From: Staphylococcus taiwanensis
GTDB lineage: Bacteria; Bacillota; Bacilli; Staphylococcales; Staphylococcaceae
DNA length: 64,000 nucleotides
NCBI GenBank assembly: GCA_020544305.1
Contig: CP058667.1
Coordinates: 1,922,001 to 1,986,000, forward strand
Direction: 5' to 3'
The stretch's first letter is position 1, and each line of letters begins with the position of its first letter. Position numbers and translations under genes: made by a program. This document shows positions 20,660-32,691 of this stretch, piece by piece. The notes beneath the pieces were generated by a model that worked only from the letters and a program-made list of their open reading frames with translations, was not told the DNA's origin and did not search any database.

Positions 20660-21571
20660 CTATTCACTATCTTTGGCAATGTATGTTGTTAATGTACCAA
20701 TGTTATCAATCGTAACTTTAACTTCATCACCAGGTTGTAAAAATTGAGGTGGTTCTAAACCAGCACCTACACCAGCTGGTGTACCTGTAGCAATAATATC
20801 ACCAGGATGTAATGCTACATACTTAGAAATTTCTTCGATTAAATCATCAATTTTAGTAATCATTTGGCTAGTATTACCATCTTGACGAATTTCATTATTC
20901 ACTTTAGTAACGATATTTACGTTTTCCGGCATTGGTAACTCATCTTTAGTCACAATATATGGTCCCATTGGGCAACCACCAGTTAAACTTTTAGATAAAA
21001 ATGCTTGGTCTTGTGCATTTTGAGCAGTACGGTCAGTAATATCATTGATAATTGTATAACCGTAAATATAGTCTAATGCTAAAGCTTTTGGAATTTTTTC
21101 TCCAGATTTACCAATTACAATACCAAGTTCACCTTCGTAATCTAATTGGTCCGTGATATCTTTATGATTTGGAATTGTTGCTTCATCACCAGTTAAAGAT
21201 GAAGCCGCTTTAGTAAATACATATAAGCGTTGTACTTCATGATTCAATTCACTTGCATGATCTTGGTAGTTACGACCAAATGCGATAACATTATTTGGTG
21301 GTGTAACTGGTGGTAAGAATTCGATATCATTAAATGCAATTTTATAATCATCTGCTTTACCACTATCTTCAGCGGCTACAACTGCTTTACGTACTTGTTC
21401 TTGGAAATCTAATGTTTGGTTTTGTTGTAAACCTTCTAATAATGTTTTTGGATGGAAGTCTCCTTCACCGAAATCAGCAAAAACTAGTTTTAAATCCCAA
21501 ACTGCGTCTTCACGCTTAACTTTAACGCCGTAAGATTCAGCGTCATTATATTTGAATGATAAGAATTTCAT
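20660..21571 (-). CDS. Fumarylacetoacetate hydrolase family protein
   Basis: 303 aa. The FAH catalytic domain spans roughly residues 90-300 with the metal-binding motif [15 protein letters not shown] and [13 protein letters not shown] near the C-terminus. Members hydrolyse or decarboxylate acylpyruvates and related oxoacids; staphylococci lack tyrosine degradation, so an acylpyruvase or oxaloacetate-decarboxylase role is more likely than true FAH. Ribosome-binding site GAGGAG. It lies 3' of addA on the same strand with a 126-bp gap. Confidence 0.9.
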   Translation of the reverse strand: MKFLSFKYNDAESYGVKVKREDAVWDLKLVFADFGEGDFHPKTLLEGLQQNQTLDFQEQVRKAVVAAEDSGKADDYKIAFNDIEFLPPVTPPNNVIAFGRNYQDHASELNHEVQRLYVFTKAASSLTGDEATIPNHKDITDQLDYEGELGIVIGKSGEKIPKALALDYIYGYTIINDITDRTAQNAQDQAFLSKSLTGGCPMGPYIVTKDELPMPENVNIVTKVNNEIRQDGNTSQMITKIDDLIEEISKYVALHPGDIIATGTPAGVGAGLEPPQFLQPGDEVKVTIDNIGTLTTYIAKDSE

Positions 21572-21697
21572 TCAGTATCAACTCCTCATCTATATCTTAA
21601 TTCATATTATAACTTTAATTATAATTAAACCACAAATATATCTGTCTGAAATTTTAGAAATTTAGTATATTTTATTCTTTTTTTGAAAATATGTTAA

Positions 21698-24600
21698 CTA
21701 AACCTCATTATCCTCAATACTCATTTGACCAAATTGGAAGAAATAAAGATAGCCATATACTTTGGTATTTAATATCGTTTCTAAAGTGTTTTTATAATAT
21801 GTCATTTGGATTTTATACTTATCCCGAAGTTGTATACCTATTTCTTCGTCAGTCATACCTCTACGTCTATTAAATGCATCCGTTTTATAATCCACAAAGT
21901 AGTATTGACCATCCTTTAGGAAGATTAAGTCAATCATACCTTGAATAATTGATACATCTTCATCTTCTTCAGGCATTTCGTCTACACGTGCTTGATTCAC
22001 TACAAAAGGTAATTCACGGAATACTTTATCAGCTTTTGCAATTTCCATATATAAATCACTACGAACAAATTGAATAACTTCTTTGAATTGAATATCTTTT
22101 TTAGCATCTTTTTCAATAAGACGTTCTTTAATTAATGTATCTATATAATCATTTAATTCCGTTTCAGTAAGACGTTCTTCTCTAAAAGGTAAATGTTGCA
22201 TGACGGTATGCATTAATGTACCTATTTCATTTGCTTTTCGTTTTTTATTTTCACGTAAAAACTTAGGTCTCTCATAAGTAGATACACCTATACGATACTG
22301 TCTTACCCTTTCATAGCTAGTACCATTTTCTTGAGTTTCTAACTGGCGTTTGAGTTCAGAAACTGATTGTTTTGAAGGTTTTTCTGTATCTTTTAAATAT
22401 GGATATCTAAATGATAATTGATAATTAATTTGTTGTTTTAACGTATCATCATGTGACCCTTCAGTCTCAAGATCATCGATTGTACGTTGTTCTTGGTCTG
22501 ATTCATCATTTTCAAATGAAAGTTCCCCAAAATGAATAACTTTAATATTTACCGAAGGGCGTAAACTTTCATCTAAATTATCGATAGATCGTTCGAATTG
22601 ATATTCAGGCAGCAAAGAAGCTGATTGATATTTTGCTAAAATAGCGAATATTAAATCAAACGGCCGTTCAGCTGATAGTCGCTTATGCAATGCTATTTTG
22701 TCATTAGAAATTGGTAAATGTTCAAGTTTTTCTATAACATCTTCTTTATCGATAGTACCGATAAGGATGAGTTGTTCTTTCGCTCGTGTTAAAGCAACAT
22801 ACATTAAACGCATCTCTTCCGAAATCAGTTCTTTTTCAGTAATTGATTTAATGACAACTGATGATAACGACGGATACGTCACATTTTGTTCTAAATCATA
22901 ATAATCAATTCCTAAACCATATTTTTGGTTTAAGATCAATGATTTACGTATATCTCCTTTATTAAAGTTCTTAGAAAGACCAGAATAAATGACATAAGGA
23001 AACTCTAAACCTTTACTACTATGAACGGTCATCATACGTACAACATTGTCATTAGGGCCTATCACATTTTCTTCACCAAAATCTTTATTACGTTCAATTA
23101 ACTCATCAATAAATCTAATAAATTGATAAAGACCTCTGAAACTAGAATTTTCAAATTCTACGGCTTTATTAAACAATCCATAAAGATTTGCACGACGTCC
23201 TTTACCTCCGATAAGTCCACTGAAATACTGAATAACATAATGGTCATTATAAAACTGATCGATTAACTGATAGACTGGATGTGATTGACTATATTCTTGA
23301 TACATTAAAATATCGTCAATAAACTGTTGTAATTTCTCAACTAAGTCTGAATTAGCTTCTTTATGTTGCATATAATGCGTTATAGATTGATAGAAGTAAT
23401 CATCATTAGAGCTTAAAACACGAATATGTGCTAATTCATCTTCTGTAAATTGATAAATTACGGAACGCATCAAACCAACTAAATAAATATCTTGTAATGG
23501 ATTATCAATAGTTCTTAAAAATGATAGTACTAATCGAACTTCGGTTTGTTCAAAATATCCTTCCTTACTATTTACATGGAATGGAATATTACAATCTTTG
23601 AACACTTGTTGCAAATTACGTGCATTTTTTAAGCCTCTTTCTAATATAACGATATCTTTAAAAGTGGCTTGTCTATATGTTTCAGTTTTTATATCATAAA
23701 CTTGTTTATTTTTAATGATGTACTTCACTTGCTCAGCAATATAACGTGCTTCTTGTTCTTGCTTTTCTAAATCATTGTCGCTACTTTTATCTTGGACGAG
23801 TGCATGTAATTCAAGAGGCATAGATTTATCGGAATATTTAGTAGCACCGAAATAAAGTCTTGCATCAGTATCGTAATTAATCTCTCCTACCTCTTCATCC
23901 ATCATATGATCAAACAAATAATTCGTTGTAGAGAGAACTTCCTTACGTGAACGGAAATTTTTAGATAAATCGATACGCAAACCAGTTCCATTACCATCTT
24001 TTGTAAATCTGTGATATTTATCCATAAACAATGTAGGATCAGCTTGTCTAAATTTGTAGATAGATTGCTTAACGTCTCCTACCATGAATAAATTACCATC
24101 AGATTCGTCGCCGCGTTTAATTTTAGATATGATTGCTTCTTGTACTTGATTGGTATCTTGATATTCGTCTACTAAAATCTCCTCAAACAGTGAGCGATAT
24201 TCTTTAGCTATAGGAGACGCATTTCCTTCTTGATCAGTTAAGATTTGTAATGCAAAGTGCTCATAATCAGCAAAGTCAAGCACATTTCGACTACGTTTCT
24301 TCTCTGCAAAATCATTAATAATATCTTTCACAATTTGAACTAAATATTTAATTCTAGGTGCTAAATGTGTCATATCCGCTTTTAAATCATCAAAAGAACG
24401 CATTAAGTATTTATTCTTAACGTCTAATAAGATTTTTTTATATTCATCATAAAAAGCTTTTGCATTAATTAAAATTTGAGAATCAATGTTTGCATCTTCA
24501 TTCGTTTCTTTTAATTTTTTTGTGATTGTCGGAAGTTTTTCAGAAGTATAATTGATGATTTCATTGTAATTGATCACATTTCCTTCAATCATTTTTTCAC

Positions 24601-25378
24601 ATTTTGTTCTCTCTAACTTAATTACATCTAAATGTTTTTCAACTTCTATGCAATTCGAAAAGCTATTATATGCTTCTAATAAATTATGATAAGCTGCTTT
24701 AATAAATATTTTCGCTAATCTTTCTAATTCTTTTAGATATACTTCATGTTTATTTTCATCCTTATAGGTTTCCACTAATGAATCTAACCACTGAAATGGT
24801 GACGGATTAGCTATACTGAAATTATAAAATCGTTTAAGAATTTCTCTAAAACTTTCATCATTTCGATCACTAGATAATTGTTCAACCAATGTAAGAAACT
24901 CGATATCTGGTGATTCATAATGTTGTTCTAATACTTCATCAATGGATTGTTCAAGCAATAGTACATTTTCTACATCGCTAATTGTACGAAAATTAGGATC
25001 TAAATCAATCACATCGTAGTTTTGTTGAATAATTTTCAAACAAAAACTATGTAAAGTTGAGATTTGAGCTTGGTGAATTTTGATTCGTTGATTCTTTAAA
25101 TGTTCATTTCTGGGATTTTCAATAGATGCTTGTTGAATACGTTGCTCGACACGGTGCTTCATTTCTCGAGCACTTAAATTCGTGAACGTCGCAACAAGTA
25201 ACTTATCAACATCTATCTCATCTCTAATAATTTTTTGAATAATTCTCTCTACTAAAACAGCAGTTTTACCTGAACCTGCTGCCGCAGCTACTAAAATATC
25301 TTGTCCATTAGCATAGATGCTTCTCCATTGCGCATCTGTCCATTGCGCATTCTCTGGTTTAATTGGTATCTTATTCAT
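21698..25378 (-). CDS. addA: ATP-dependent helicase/nuclease subunit AddA
   Basis: Motor and nuclease subunit of the AddAB complex, which processes double-strand breaks for RecA (RecBCD functional equivalent). 1226 aa. UvrD-type helicase motif I is [16 protein letters not shown] (~30-45), motif [10 protein letters not shown], motif [15 protein letters not shown], motif [16 protein letters not shown]; the C-terminal RecB-type nuclease has [22 protein letters not shown] chose ATG 25378 ([13 protein letters not shown]) rather than an in-frame GTG 12 bp upstream, which lies in the ribosome-binding site GTGGTGAT. It overlaps the addB stop by 8 bp. Confidence 0.97.
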   Translation of the reverse strand: MNKIPIKPENAQWTDAQWRSIYANGQDILVAAAAGSGKTAVLVERIIQKIIRDEIDVDKLLVATFTNLSAREMKHRVEQRIQQASIENPRNEHLKNQRIKIHQAQISTLHSFCLKIIQQNYDVIDLDPNFRTISDVENVLLLEQSIDEVLEQHYESPDIEFLTLVEQLSSDRNDESFREILKRFYNFSIANPSPFQWLDSLVETYKDENKHEVYLKELERLAKIFIKAAYHNLLEAYNSFSNCIEVEKHLDVIKLERTKCEKMIEGNVINYNEIINYTSEKLPTITKKLKETNEDANIDSQILINAKAFYDEYKKILLDVKNKYLMRSFDDLKADMTHLAPRIKYLVQIVKDIINDFAEKKRSRNVLDFADYEHFALQILTDQEGNASPIAKEYRSLFEEILVDEYQDTNQVQEAIISKIKRGDESDGNLFMVGDVKQSIYKFRQADPTLFMDKYHRFTKDGNGTGLRIDLSKNFRSRKEVLSTTNYLFDHMMDEEVGEINYDTDARLYFGATKYSDKSMPLELHALVQDKSSDNDLEKQEQEARYIAEQVKYIIKNKQVYDIKTETYRQATFKDIVILERGLKNARNLQQVFKDCNIPFHVNSKEGYFEQTEVRLVLSFLRTIDNPLQDIYLVGLMRSVIYQFTEDELAHIRVLSSNDDYFYQSITHYMQHKEANSDLVEKLQQFIDDILMYQEYSQSHPVYQLIDQFYNDHYVIQYFSGLIGGKGRRANLYGLFNKAVEFENSSFRGLYQFIRFIDELIERNKDFGEENVIGPNDNVVRMMTVHSSKGLEFPYVIYSGLSKNFNKGDIRKSLILNQKYGLGIDYYDLEQNVTYPSLSSVVIKSITEKELISEEMRLMYVALTRAKEQLILIGTIDKEDVIEKLEHLPISNDKIALHKRLSAERPFDLIFAILAKYQSASLLPEYQFERSIDNLDESLRPSVNIKVIHFGELSFENDESDQEQRTIDDLETEGSHDDTLKQQINYQLSFRYPYLKDTEKPSKQSVSELKRQLETQENGTSYERVRQYRIGVSTYERPKFLRENKKRKANEIGTLMHTVMQHLPFREERLTETELNDYIDTLIKERLIEKDAKKDIQFKEVIQFVRSDLYMEIAKADKVFRELPFVVNQARVDEMPEEDEDVSIIQGMIDLIFLKDGQYYFVDYKTDAFNRRRGMTDEEIGIQLRDKYKIQMTYYKNTLETILNTKVYGYLYFFQFGQMSIEDNEV

Positions 25379-28300
25379 TTTTATCACCACTTTCTAACTC
25401 CACATCCTGAATTGCTTTTAGAGGATCAATCGTTTCATCTACATGACGATAATGCTTACTATCAATAATAGTATCTACGTGGCACACTGATTGGAAATTA
25501 CAAAATTGACATGGTAATTGATCATCAAATTTAAGTGGTGCAACTTCTGTATGTCCATCCATAATTTTTGTAGCAGTTTCAATAAAATTATTCTTATTGT
25601 GTTTAATAAATTTATGAATCGTCGTTTCATCAGCCACACTACTTCCTCTGCTACCTATACTTCCATCCTTTTTAAGGCTAACAGGTACAATGTCAGAGTT
25701 ACCAATGTCATCTAAACGAATATCTAATGCTTCTACAACATCCATATCACTATTCACTAATCCACGTAATCGATATTCTTTTAGAAATGCTTGTTCAAGT
25801 TGATCTTGCTCTAAAGCGTCGTCTTCCATTTCTCCCCAATTTTTAAAACTAAGACGTTCATCATGAACATGGAAGTACAACAAACCACCAGGCTTTATAT
25901 CATTTGTTAAACCTAGTCGTTTAGCATTTTGTAACGCAACATCCATGTACGTCATCATTTGCATTTGCTTACCATAATAAACTTTTTTTAAATTTAATTT
26001 CGCACTAGGATCAGATGACTTATAGTCGATGATATTGATATAGCTTGTATCATTTTTAGTATAGGCATCAATGCGATCAATTTGACCTCGTATATTAACT
26101 GGAATACCTTGTTTCGTAATTAAAGGTTGTGCAATAAGTTCCTCATTATTTTTTGGTGATTTTCTAAATCCAGCTTCAAAACGTTGTGGTCTGAATTTAG
26201 TGTTTTTATTTTGATAGCGTAATGCTTTCAATGTACTTTCAACAATGACACCAATACGTTTTGAAACGTAGCGATAATATGCATTTGAATCCATTAAATT
26301 GAATTGAACTTGAGGTAGCACATTTTCTAAAGCTTCAACTGTTAGGGCATGAATCTTTTTATTATCAAGATTTTTGAAATCGCCCTCAATTTTGTCGGAA
26401 ATGTACTTCAACGCAGTATGGAATATATTTCCTAAATCAAAATTCTCAAGTTTGTATTTTGTTCTTTCGTTTAATCTTAGTCCATGGTTTGCATAGTGTT
26501 TAAATGGACAATCATTGTATCCTTCAAAACGAGATACACTCGCATTGATAGTTGATCCGTATAATGATGTTGCCAATTGCTCGTCTAATTGTACTGTCTC
26601 ATTGTCATACGTAAGTGCGGTTAATAAGTAATTTAGTCCATTATTAAGTTTGTCATTATCTCGTATTACTTGATAGGCATCTACCCAAGTATCTGCAACC
26701 ATTTCTGACTCTAACCAACTTTTTAAAGATTCGAATAGGACCACTTTCGTTTGATGTGGATGTTCCATTAACGATAATGGTTGTGCATTATGAATATAGT
26801 GAATATTTGTTACATCTAGTCCATTAAACAATGCTTGAATTTGATTTAAAAATGGACTTTTTTCTTTATCTTCACCTTGGGATCCCATAAGACTGTATGA
26901 GAATGTTACCTGTTCACTACCTCGCGTCATAGCTATATAACATACAAATGCCTCATCCATTTGTAAAATATCAGACGTTGGGCTTAACTCAACTTGTGCT
27001 TGTTGCTCAAATACTTTCTTTTCTTCATCGGTAATTAAACTTGATGAAGAAATGGGTTGAGGCATCGTTCCATCATTCATACCAACCATATAAATATGTT
27101 TTTTATTATCTACCTTTGCTAAGTCCATTGTCCCTATACTCACTTGGTCAAGGGTTTGAGGAATCATAACAAACTCTAATTGTTCCAAACCAATATCAAA
27201 CACTTCTAAAAATCGATTTAGCGTCATCTCTTCGTTATCAAATACAGTAACCAAATCATCTAAAATTTGAATAAGTCCATTCCAAATTTGATCAACTTCT
27301 TCAGCTTCTTCATGATATCCATCAGCATCCAATTGATCACGGTGTGTCATTAAATATTTTGGTAAATCAAAAGATTCCATTGTTTCGTAGAATGCCGTCG
27401 CAAAACCTCTTACATTCTCCGCTTCATTCATAGCTTTTTCAAATGTTAATATTTTATCAATAATATCGTTTTTTAAATTGACAACTTGTTCAAAATCTTC
27501 CCTTTCTTCAGCAGTCAACTTATGTTCTTTGCGTCCCATTTTCGTAAAATTGTCCACACTAAACAATTTCTCATCAAGCCAACGTTTGCCATATATGCCC
27601 CGTTCTACTACGAAGTTCTCTAATAAGTTAATTAGGTAGTCACTATCTTTAAAATGGTCGCTTAAAATATTCGTTTTAATTAAACGCATCATTGGACTAA
27701 TATTCCAATTTGTTTGAATAACTTCAAGGAGTGAACGCACCATTTCCATAATTGGATGGTGTGTCATAGACCTTTTAGTATCAATATTAAAGGGAATATC
27801 ATATTGTGGGAGAACAGAATCAAACAAATATGCGTATGATTCATCACGATACAAAATCGCAATATCTTGATATCTATATTGTTTATCACGAGTATCTTTA
27901 ATAATCCGGCGTGCTACTTCATTGACCTCTTCGCGTATGCTTGAAGACTCTAAAATATTTATATTACCCTGATAAGATATTGGATTGACTTGTAATGCAT
28001 CAAATTGTTGTTCCAATTGTATTAGGTCTTGATTATTAAAACGATACTGCTTTTTAAAGTAATGTTGCTTTAATTCTATATTTAATTCATTAGCGATTTC
28101 TTTCAAATGCGTAAGTACTTCTGAAGGCTTTCTGAATAAACTAAATGGTTCTTCATCTCCGTCAGTAGTTAGAAGTACAGTAACTTTTTTAGCATTTTGA
28201 ACTAACGCTTTAATAATTTGATATTCCAATGTAGAAAAGTTATGGAATCCATCTATGTATATTTCAGCATTTTTAATCCACTCTGATTGATGTAGAACAT

Positions 28301-28859
28301 CGACAAAGTGATTTAAACTATCTTCTGAAGTGATAAACTCACCATTTATACGTTCTTCAAAATATTTATATATTAATGAAATATCTTCTAACTTATGTCT
28401 TGTTCTTGTTTTCACGTCATTATCTTGTAAAAATGACTGCAAATGTTCAGGGGTTACAGAATATTTTTTAAAGTCTTGAATTTGCTCACTTAATTTCTCG
28501 CTAAAGCCATAATAATTGACTTGTGATTGATATAATTTCAATTCAGATTTATGCTGTTGCACTAAATTATATATCATCATTTCTGTAGCTGCTTGCGTTA
28601 AGCGTTCTTCGGTAAGTCCTCCAACTTCTTGAAAGATTCTATAACTCAAACGTTCGAAGTGAAGTACCTCCGTTCTCAAACTCCCATTCAAATCTTTATC
28701 ATTCACAAATGCTTGTTCAAGTTGAAAAGTACTCTGTGTTGGTGCTATCAAAATAATTGGGTCACCAAGAGGATCATCTTTCATTTGTTGCTTAATATTA
28801 TTAATCATATGATAAGATTTACCAGTTCCTGCTCTACCGAGGTATGTGCTTAATTCCAT
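25371..28859 (-). CDS. addB: ATP-dependent nuclease subunit AddB
   Basis: Second AddAB subunit, involved in Chi recognition, with an iron-sulfur-stabilised RecB-like nuclease domain. 1162 aa. Walker A-like [13 protein letters not shown] at the N-terminus; the nuclease motif [15 protein letters not shown]; cysteines CPFKHY and the later [10 protein letters not shown] that ligate the 4Fe-4S cluster in the family. The start chosen is ATG 28859 ([14 protein letters not shown]); an upstream in-frame start adds 14 residues absent from homologues. First gene of the addBA operon. Confidence 0.96.
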   Translation of the reverse strand: MELSTYLGRAGTGKSYHMINNIKQQMKDDPLGDPIILIAPTQSTFQLEQAFVNDKDLNGSLRTEVLHFERLSYRIFQEVGGLTEERLTQAATEMMIYNLVQQHKSELKLYQSQVNYYGFSEKLSEQIQDFKKYSVTPEHLQSFLQDNDVKTRTRHKLEDISLIYKYFEERINGEFITSEDSLNHFVDVLHQSEWIKNAEIYIDGFHNFSTLEYQIIKALVQNAKKVTVLLTTDGDEEPFSLFRKPSEVLTHLKEIANELNIELKQHYFKKQYRFNNQDLIQLEQQFDALQVNPISYQGNINILESSSIREEVNEVARRIIKDTRDKQYRYQDIAILYRDESYAYLFDSVLPQYDIPFNIDTKRSMTHHPIMEMVRSLLEVIQTNWNISPMMRLIKTNILSDHFKDSDYLINLLENFVVERGIYGKRWLDEKLFSVDNFTKMGRKEHKLTAEEREDFEQVVNLKNDIIDKILTFEKAMNEAENVRGFATAFYETMESFDLPKYLMTHRDQLDADGYHEEAEEVDQIWNGLIQILDDLVTVFDNEEMTLNRFLEVFDIGLEQLEFVMIPQTLDQVSIGTMDLAKVDNKKHIYMVGMNDGTMPQPISSSSLITDEEKKVFEQQAQVELSPTSDILQMDEAFVCYIAMTRGSEQVTFSYSLMGSQGEDKEKSPFLNQIQALFNGLDVTNIHYIHNAQPLSLMEHPHQTKVVLFESLKSWLESEMVADTWVDAYQVIRDNDKLNNGLNYLLTALTYDNETVQLDEQLATSLYGSTINASVSRFEGYNDCPFKHYANHGLRLNERTKYKLENFDLGNIFHTALKYISDKIEGDFKNLDNKKIHALTVEALENVLPQVQFNLMDSNAYYRYVSKRIGVIVESTLKALRYQNKNTKFRPQRFEAGFRKSPKNNEELIAQPLITKQGIPVNIRGQIDRIDAYTKNDTSYINIIDYKSSDPSAKLNLKKVYYGKQMQMMTYMDVALQNAKRLGLTNDIKPGGLLYFHVHDERLSFKNWGEMEDDALEQDQLEQAFLKEYRLRGLVNSDMDVVEALDIRLDDIGNSDIVPVSLKKDGSIGSRGSSVADETTIHKFIKHNKNNFIETATKIMDGHTEVAPLKFDDQLPCQFCNFQSVCHVDTIIDSKHYRHVDETIDPLKAIQDVELESGDKNE

Positions 28860-28946
28860 ATGTCCCCCACACTCCTTTGTCTTTATTTTAACATAGAACA
28901 TACGTTCTTAAAAATGTTTTATCATGTCCTTTTTATGTATTAAAAA

Positions 28947-28989
28947 AGATTGGCTGAAAACTCTCATTAGAATTTTCAAAGCCAATCTT
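28947..28989 (-). terminator. Intrinsic terminator of spsB
   Basis: Outer 9-bp stem AAGATTGGC / GCCAATCTT with an inner GAAAA-CT / AG-TTTTC stem; the minus-strand side is followed by TTTTTTA. Between spsB and addB, so addBA is a separate transcript. Confidence 0.85.
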
Positions 28990-29024
28990 AAAGCGCTTGT
29001 TTCATAAGATTTAATACGACTTAA

Positions 29025-29591
29025 TTACCGATCTGGATTAAAATTAAATTTAAACTCATTAAATGGCCAGAATCTGAACGACACTTTACCTACAATTTGA
29101 TTCTTATCTATTAATCCAAATGCACGACTATCTTTACTTACTTCACGGTTATCTCCAAGCACTAAATATTTATCTTTAGGAATTACATTTGAATTTGGAT
29201 TTGCATTTATTAAGTCTTTCGTTTCGAATGACCCAGTTATATATTCGCCTTGTTTGCGTTTTTCATTATAATCTAGATAAGGTTCTTTCACTCTTTTACC
29301 ATTGATATATAACTTATCATTTTTATAAGTTACATTATCTCCAGGAACCCCAATCACACGTTTAACATAGTCATCAGATTTATTAGCATGGAAGACAATA
29401 ACATTACCTTTTTTAACGTCTCCAACCTTATATCCTAAAATGTTAACCATTACATGTTGGCCATCTTTTAACGTTGGATCCATTGAATCGCCTTTAATCG
29501 TATATGATTTAGCAACGAAGTTAACCATTACCCATACAAGTAATAAACCTACCACTATGGCGACAATCCACTCCATTATTTCTTTTTTCAA
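29025..29591 (-). CDS. spsB: Type I signal peptidase SpsB (active)
   Basis: Membrane-bound serine protease that removes signal peptides from secreted proteins; essential in S. aureus. 188 aa from the TTG start. One N-terminal membrane anchor (~8-26), then the catalytic dyad Ser36 (KGDSMDP) and Lys77 (DYVKRVIGVPGD), and box E GDNREVSKDSRAFG. The TTG at 29591 is chosen because GAGGTG lies 6 bp upstream; the in-frame GTG at 29600 is part of that site. The numbering then agrees with S. aureus Ser36/Lys77. Confidence 0.95.
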   Translation of the reverse strand: MKKEIMEWIVAIVVGLLLVWVMVNFVAKSYTIKGDSMDPTLKDGQHVMVNILGYKVGDVKKGNVIVFHANKSDDYVKRVIGVPGDNVTYKNDKLYINGKRVKEPYLDYNEKRKQGEYITGSFETKDLINANPNSNVIPKDKYLVLGDNREVSKDSRAFGLIDKNQIVGKVSFRFWPFNEFKFNFNPDR

Positions 29592-29605
29592 AATTAACAC
29601 CTCAT

Positions 29606-30130
29606 CTACTTATTAAACTGATAGGTAAATTCTTTAAATGGATAATACTTTAAACTTACATCTCCAATGATGTCCTTATCATTAATTAATCCATATGTAC
29701 GAGAATCACGCTTGTTATCACCATTATCATTTAACACAAAATATGAGTTTGGCGGAATAATATCTCCATCAGAATTATGAATATCTCTTAAAGCAAAATT
29801 ATTAATATCTCTATTTTTAGCATAACTTTTGTCGACTTGTCTATCGTCTCTATACAATTTACCATTTCTCACTTCTATTGATTCGCCTGGCTTACCAATT
29901 ACACGACTAAATAATAGTTGATTCTTGTGTCTATACATAATAATGTCTCCATCTTGCAACATGTTAAAGGTGATTTTTATCTTATTTACAATCACACGAT
30001 CGCCTTTATTCAAGATTGGGTCCATACTATTGCTTTTAACAATACCGCCTCTAATAATAAATGTTTGGATACATAATACAAATACAATAGCTAAAATAAT
30101 AGCAACAACTAAATTTATAATTTTACGCAA
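29606..30130 (-). CDS. spsA: SpsA, signal peptidase homologue lacking the catalytic lysine
   Basis: 174 aa, S26-family fold with one N-terminal anchor. The nucleophile position still has serine (KSNSMDP, Ser35), but the general-base lysine is replaced by serine (LLFSRVIGKPGE, Ser75), so the protein should be inactive as a Ser/Lys peptidase. S. aureus SpsA, as I recall it, has lost both residues. The start is TTG 30130 with AAGGAGTGA upstream. It lies 14 bp before spsB and 4 bp after the TVP38-family gene, so all three are probably cotranscribed. Confidence 0.9.
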   Translation of the reverse strand: MRKIINLVVAIILAIVFVLCIQTFIIRGGIVKSNSMDPILNKGDRVIVNKIKITFNMLQDGDIIMYRHKNQLLFSRVIGKPGESIEVRNGKLYRDDRQVDKSYAKNRDINNFALRDIHNSDGDIIPPNSYFVLNDNGDNKRDSRTYGLINDKDIIGDVSLKYYPFKEFTYQFNK

Positions 30131-30134
30131 TATG

Positions 30135-30707
30135 TCACTCCTTTTCGGAACCCATAAAATAATGTTCTACTTTTTTTCCAATAAACCATAATGCAATCGT
30201 AACGAGTATTAAGATTACCGCTCTAAAAGGATGCGTGAATATAGTTGTTACACTTCTACCCATTATTGCTAAAAATGTTATTGAAACAAGTTTAGATATA
30301 AGCAAAATAATAAAATAATATTTAGCTTTAATGTGCGATAAACTAGCTACAAAATTAACCAATGTATTAGGCGTAAAGGGAAAACACATTAATATGAAAA
30401 TAGGAACTAAGCCTTGTCTATCTATAAAATGTATTAATCTTTCAACAGACTTTCTTGTTCTAATCTTTTGCATAAACTTAGCGTTAACAAATTTGCGACA
30501 AAAGAAAAATACAGTATAGGTTCCCGCTACAATGCCTAACCAACTCACAATGGTACCGGCAATAAAACCATATGCATGAACATTCAAAATAACGTATAAC
30601 GTCAGTGGAAGTACTGGCACAACGGCTCTAAAAAATAGTATTATAAATCCTGCGAAATAACCTAAACCTTGAAGTAAATTAAACCATTGTTCAATTTGAT
30701 GAAACAC
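30135..30707 (-). CDS. TVP38/TMEM64 (VTT-domain) membrane protein
   Basis: 190 aa with about five hydrophobic segments. The VTT/DedA-like core contains the motif FFRAVVPVLPLTLYVILNVHAYGF and the re-entrant CFPFTPNTLVNFVASLSHI. The family is implicated in membrane-lipid scrambling or transport; the substrate is unknown. The best start in frame is GTG 30707, with GGGAAGGA about 12 bp upstream, so the exact start is uncertain. First of three closely packed genes with spsA and spsB. Confidence 0.85.
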   Translation of the reverse strand: MFHQIEQWFNLLQGLGYFAGFIILFFRAVVPVLPLTLYVILNVHAYGFIAGTIVSWLGIVAGTYTVFFFCRKFVNAKFMQKIRTRKSVERLIHFIDRQGLVPIFILMCFPFTPNTLVNFVASLSHIKAKYYFIILLISKLVSITFLAIMGRSVTTIFTHPFRAVILILVTIALWFIGKKVEHYFMGSEKE

Positions 30708-30863
30708 CGTCGCATCAAATCCTTCCCTATTGATTAACAGTTAATATATCATAAAAATCATTTTACACTGTTTACTATATAAATCTACCATTAATTTAAT
30801 AAATCAGTCACAGGTTGTAGTTGTTAGTCAACCTTTAGATTCAATATAAAGATAACTAAATAA

Positions 30864-30916
30864 AAGAGCAGAATAGAAATCCATTTAATTCAAAAAGATT
30901 TCGCCATTCTGCCCTT
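30864..30916 (-). terminator. Intrinsic terminator of pgi
   Basis: Long imperfect stem AAGAGCAGAATAGAAATC / GATTTCGCCATTCTGCCCTT; on the minus strand it is followed by TTTTATTTAG. It lies 121 bp past the pgi stop. The rest of this 329-bp interval shows nothing further. Confidence 0.75.
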
Positions 30917-31036
30917 GTATGGGAACTTAACCTTTCACTCTAAAAATCGTAGTTTTTAGAATCTTAAGCTTTGTTCTCCATATTAAAATAATCTATTTAG
31001 TTTAACTTTCTTATATATGTCTTCGATAACTTAAAT

Positions 31037-32368
31037 TTATAGACGATCTTCTAATTCTTTTTTCTTATCTTCATATCCAGGTTTACCTAATAAAGCAAAC
31101 ATGTTTTGTTTATAGGCCTCAACACCCGGTTGATTAAATGGATTTACACCTAATTGATAACCACTCATCGCACAAGCTAATTCAAAGAAGTATACAACAT
31201 AACCAAATGTTTCTTCATCTAATCTAGGTATATTGACTACTACGTTAGGTACGCCACCGTCAGTATGTGCTAATAAAGTACCTTCAAATGCTTTAGTATT
31301 AACTTCATCAATTGTTTTACCCGCTAGATAATTTAATCCATCTAAATCATCACTATCTTCTTCAATTGTAATATCATGTTTAGGGTTATTCACTTTGACA
31401 ACTGTTTCAAATAAGAAACGACGACCTTCTTGTACATATTGACCTAATGAATGTAAGTCAGTTGTATAGTTTGCACTTGATGGATAAATACCTTTAAAGT
31501 CTTTACCTTCTGACTCACCGTATAATTGTTTCCACCATTCATTAAAATATTGCATTGATGGTTCATAGTTAATCAACATTTCAGTAGTGTAGCCTTTACT
31601 ATATAGAATGTTACGAATTGTCGCATATTGATAAGCGATATTGTCATCTAAATTGTCTGATGATAATTCTTTACGTGCTTTATTTGCACCAATCATTATA
31701 GATTCAATATTGATACCTGCAGTTGCAATTGGTAGTAAACCTACTGCAGTTAATACAGAATAACGGCCTCCAACATCATCAGGTACAACAAATGTTTCAT
31801 AACCTTCATTATCAGCTAATTGTTTTAACGCACCTTTTGCTTTATCTGTAGTAGCAAAGATACGTTTTTTTGCTTCATCTTTACCATATTTGTCTTCAAC
31901 TAATTGTTTAAACAATCTAAAAGCAACAGCTGGTTCAGTAGTTGTTCCTGATTTAGAAATAACATTTACTGAGAAGTCTTTGTCAGATAAGTACTCAATT
32001 AATTCGTGAGTATAACTTGAAGATAAATGATTACCTACAAATACGATTTCAGGATATTCAGTGCTATTACGGAATGAAGAAGTTAACATTTCTATAGCTG
32101 CACGTGCACCTAAATATGAACCGCCAATACCAATAACAACTAATACATCTGAATTTGCTTTAATACGTTTAGATGCTTCAACAATTCTTGAAAATTCTTT
32201 TTTATCATAATCCTCAGGTAAATTAACCCAACCTAGGAAGTCGTTTCCAGCACCAGTTCCTTCATGAATGGTTTTATGAATTGTTTTAACAATATCTTTT
32301 TGTTGATCAAGTTCGTGTTGACCGAAAAATTCTAAAGTTTTGCCATAATCTAATTGAATGTGAGTCAT
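31037..32368 (-). CDS. pgi: Glucose-6-phosphate isomerase
   Basis: Interconverts glucose-6-phosphate and fructose-6-phosphate in glycolysis. 443 aa, normal for Gram-positive Pgi. Sugar-phosphate-binding motifs [14 protein letters not shown] and [16 protein letters not shown] are intact, as are [14 protein letters not shown] with the catalytic glutamate and the C-terminal [23 protein letters not shown] with the catalytic lysine. Ribosome-binding site AGGAGG. Divergent from argG. Confidence 0.98.
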   Translation of the reverse strand: MTHIQLDYGKTLEFFGQHELDQQKDIVKTIHKTIHEGTGAGNDFLGWVNLPEDYDKKEFSRIVEASKRIKANSDVLVVIGIGGSYLGARAAIEMLTSSFRNSTEYPEIVFVGNHLSSSYTHELIEYLSDKDFSVNVISKSGTTTEPAVAFRLFKQLVEDKYGKDEAKKRIFATTDKAKGALKQLADNEGYETFVVPDDVGGRYSVLTAVGLLPIATAGINIESIMIGANKARKELSSDNLDDNIAYQYATIRNILYSKGYTTEMLINYEPSMQYFNEWWKQLYGESEGKDFKGIYPSSANYTTDLHSLGQYVQEGRRFLFETVVKVNNPKHDITIEEDSDDLDGLNYLAGKTIDEVNTKAFEGTLLAHTDGGVPNVVVNIPRLDEETFGYVVYFFELACAMSGYQLGVNPFNQPGVEAYKQNMFALLGKPGYEDKKKELEDRL

Positions 32369-32500
32369 TGTTAAAAAGCCTCCTGTATTTCTTATTACTT
32401 TAATTCTACTAACTTTATGTTATCTATTCAATTGACATGACTGTCTATTCAAATATTTATCCGTTATTAGACATTTTTTAGTCATTTTCTCTAAAATAAA

Positions 32501-32518
32501 AATGAATAATTTATAAAT
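32501..32518. promoter_or_regulatory. Candidate ARG box between pgi and argG
   Basis: AATGAATAATTTATAAAT resembles the ArgR/AhrC half-site pattern (TGAATWWWWATTCA, with the right half degenerate). It lies ~175 bp upstream of argG in the divergent interval. Suggestive only, because the region is very AT-rich; I could not fix the argG promoter. Confidence 0.35.
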
Positions 32519-32691
32519 GATAACGAAATAAATAAATGCGATATCATCACTTTTATAGGCATTTTAACGTTTCAAAAAGATAATACGCTTTAAATAAAAT
32601 GTATATTTATGTAAAAAAATGGTTTTATTTTCATTAATAATCTGTTAGTATTTATTTATATCAATTTTCAGAAAAATTATGAGGTGAGCAC

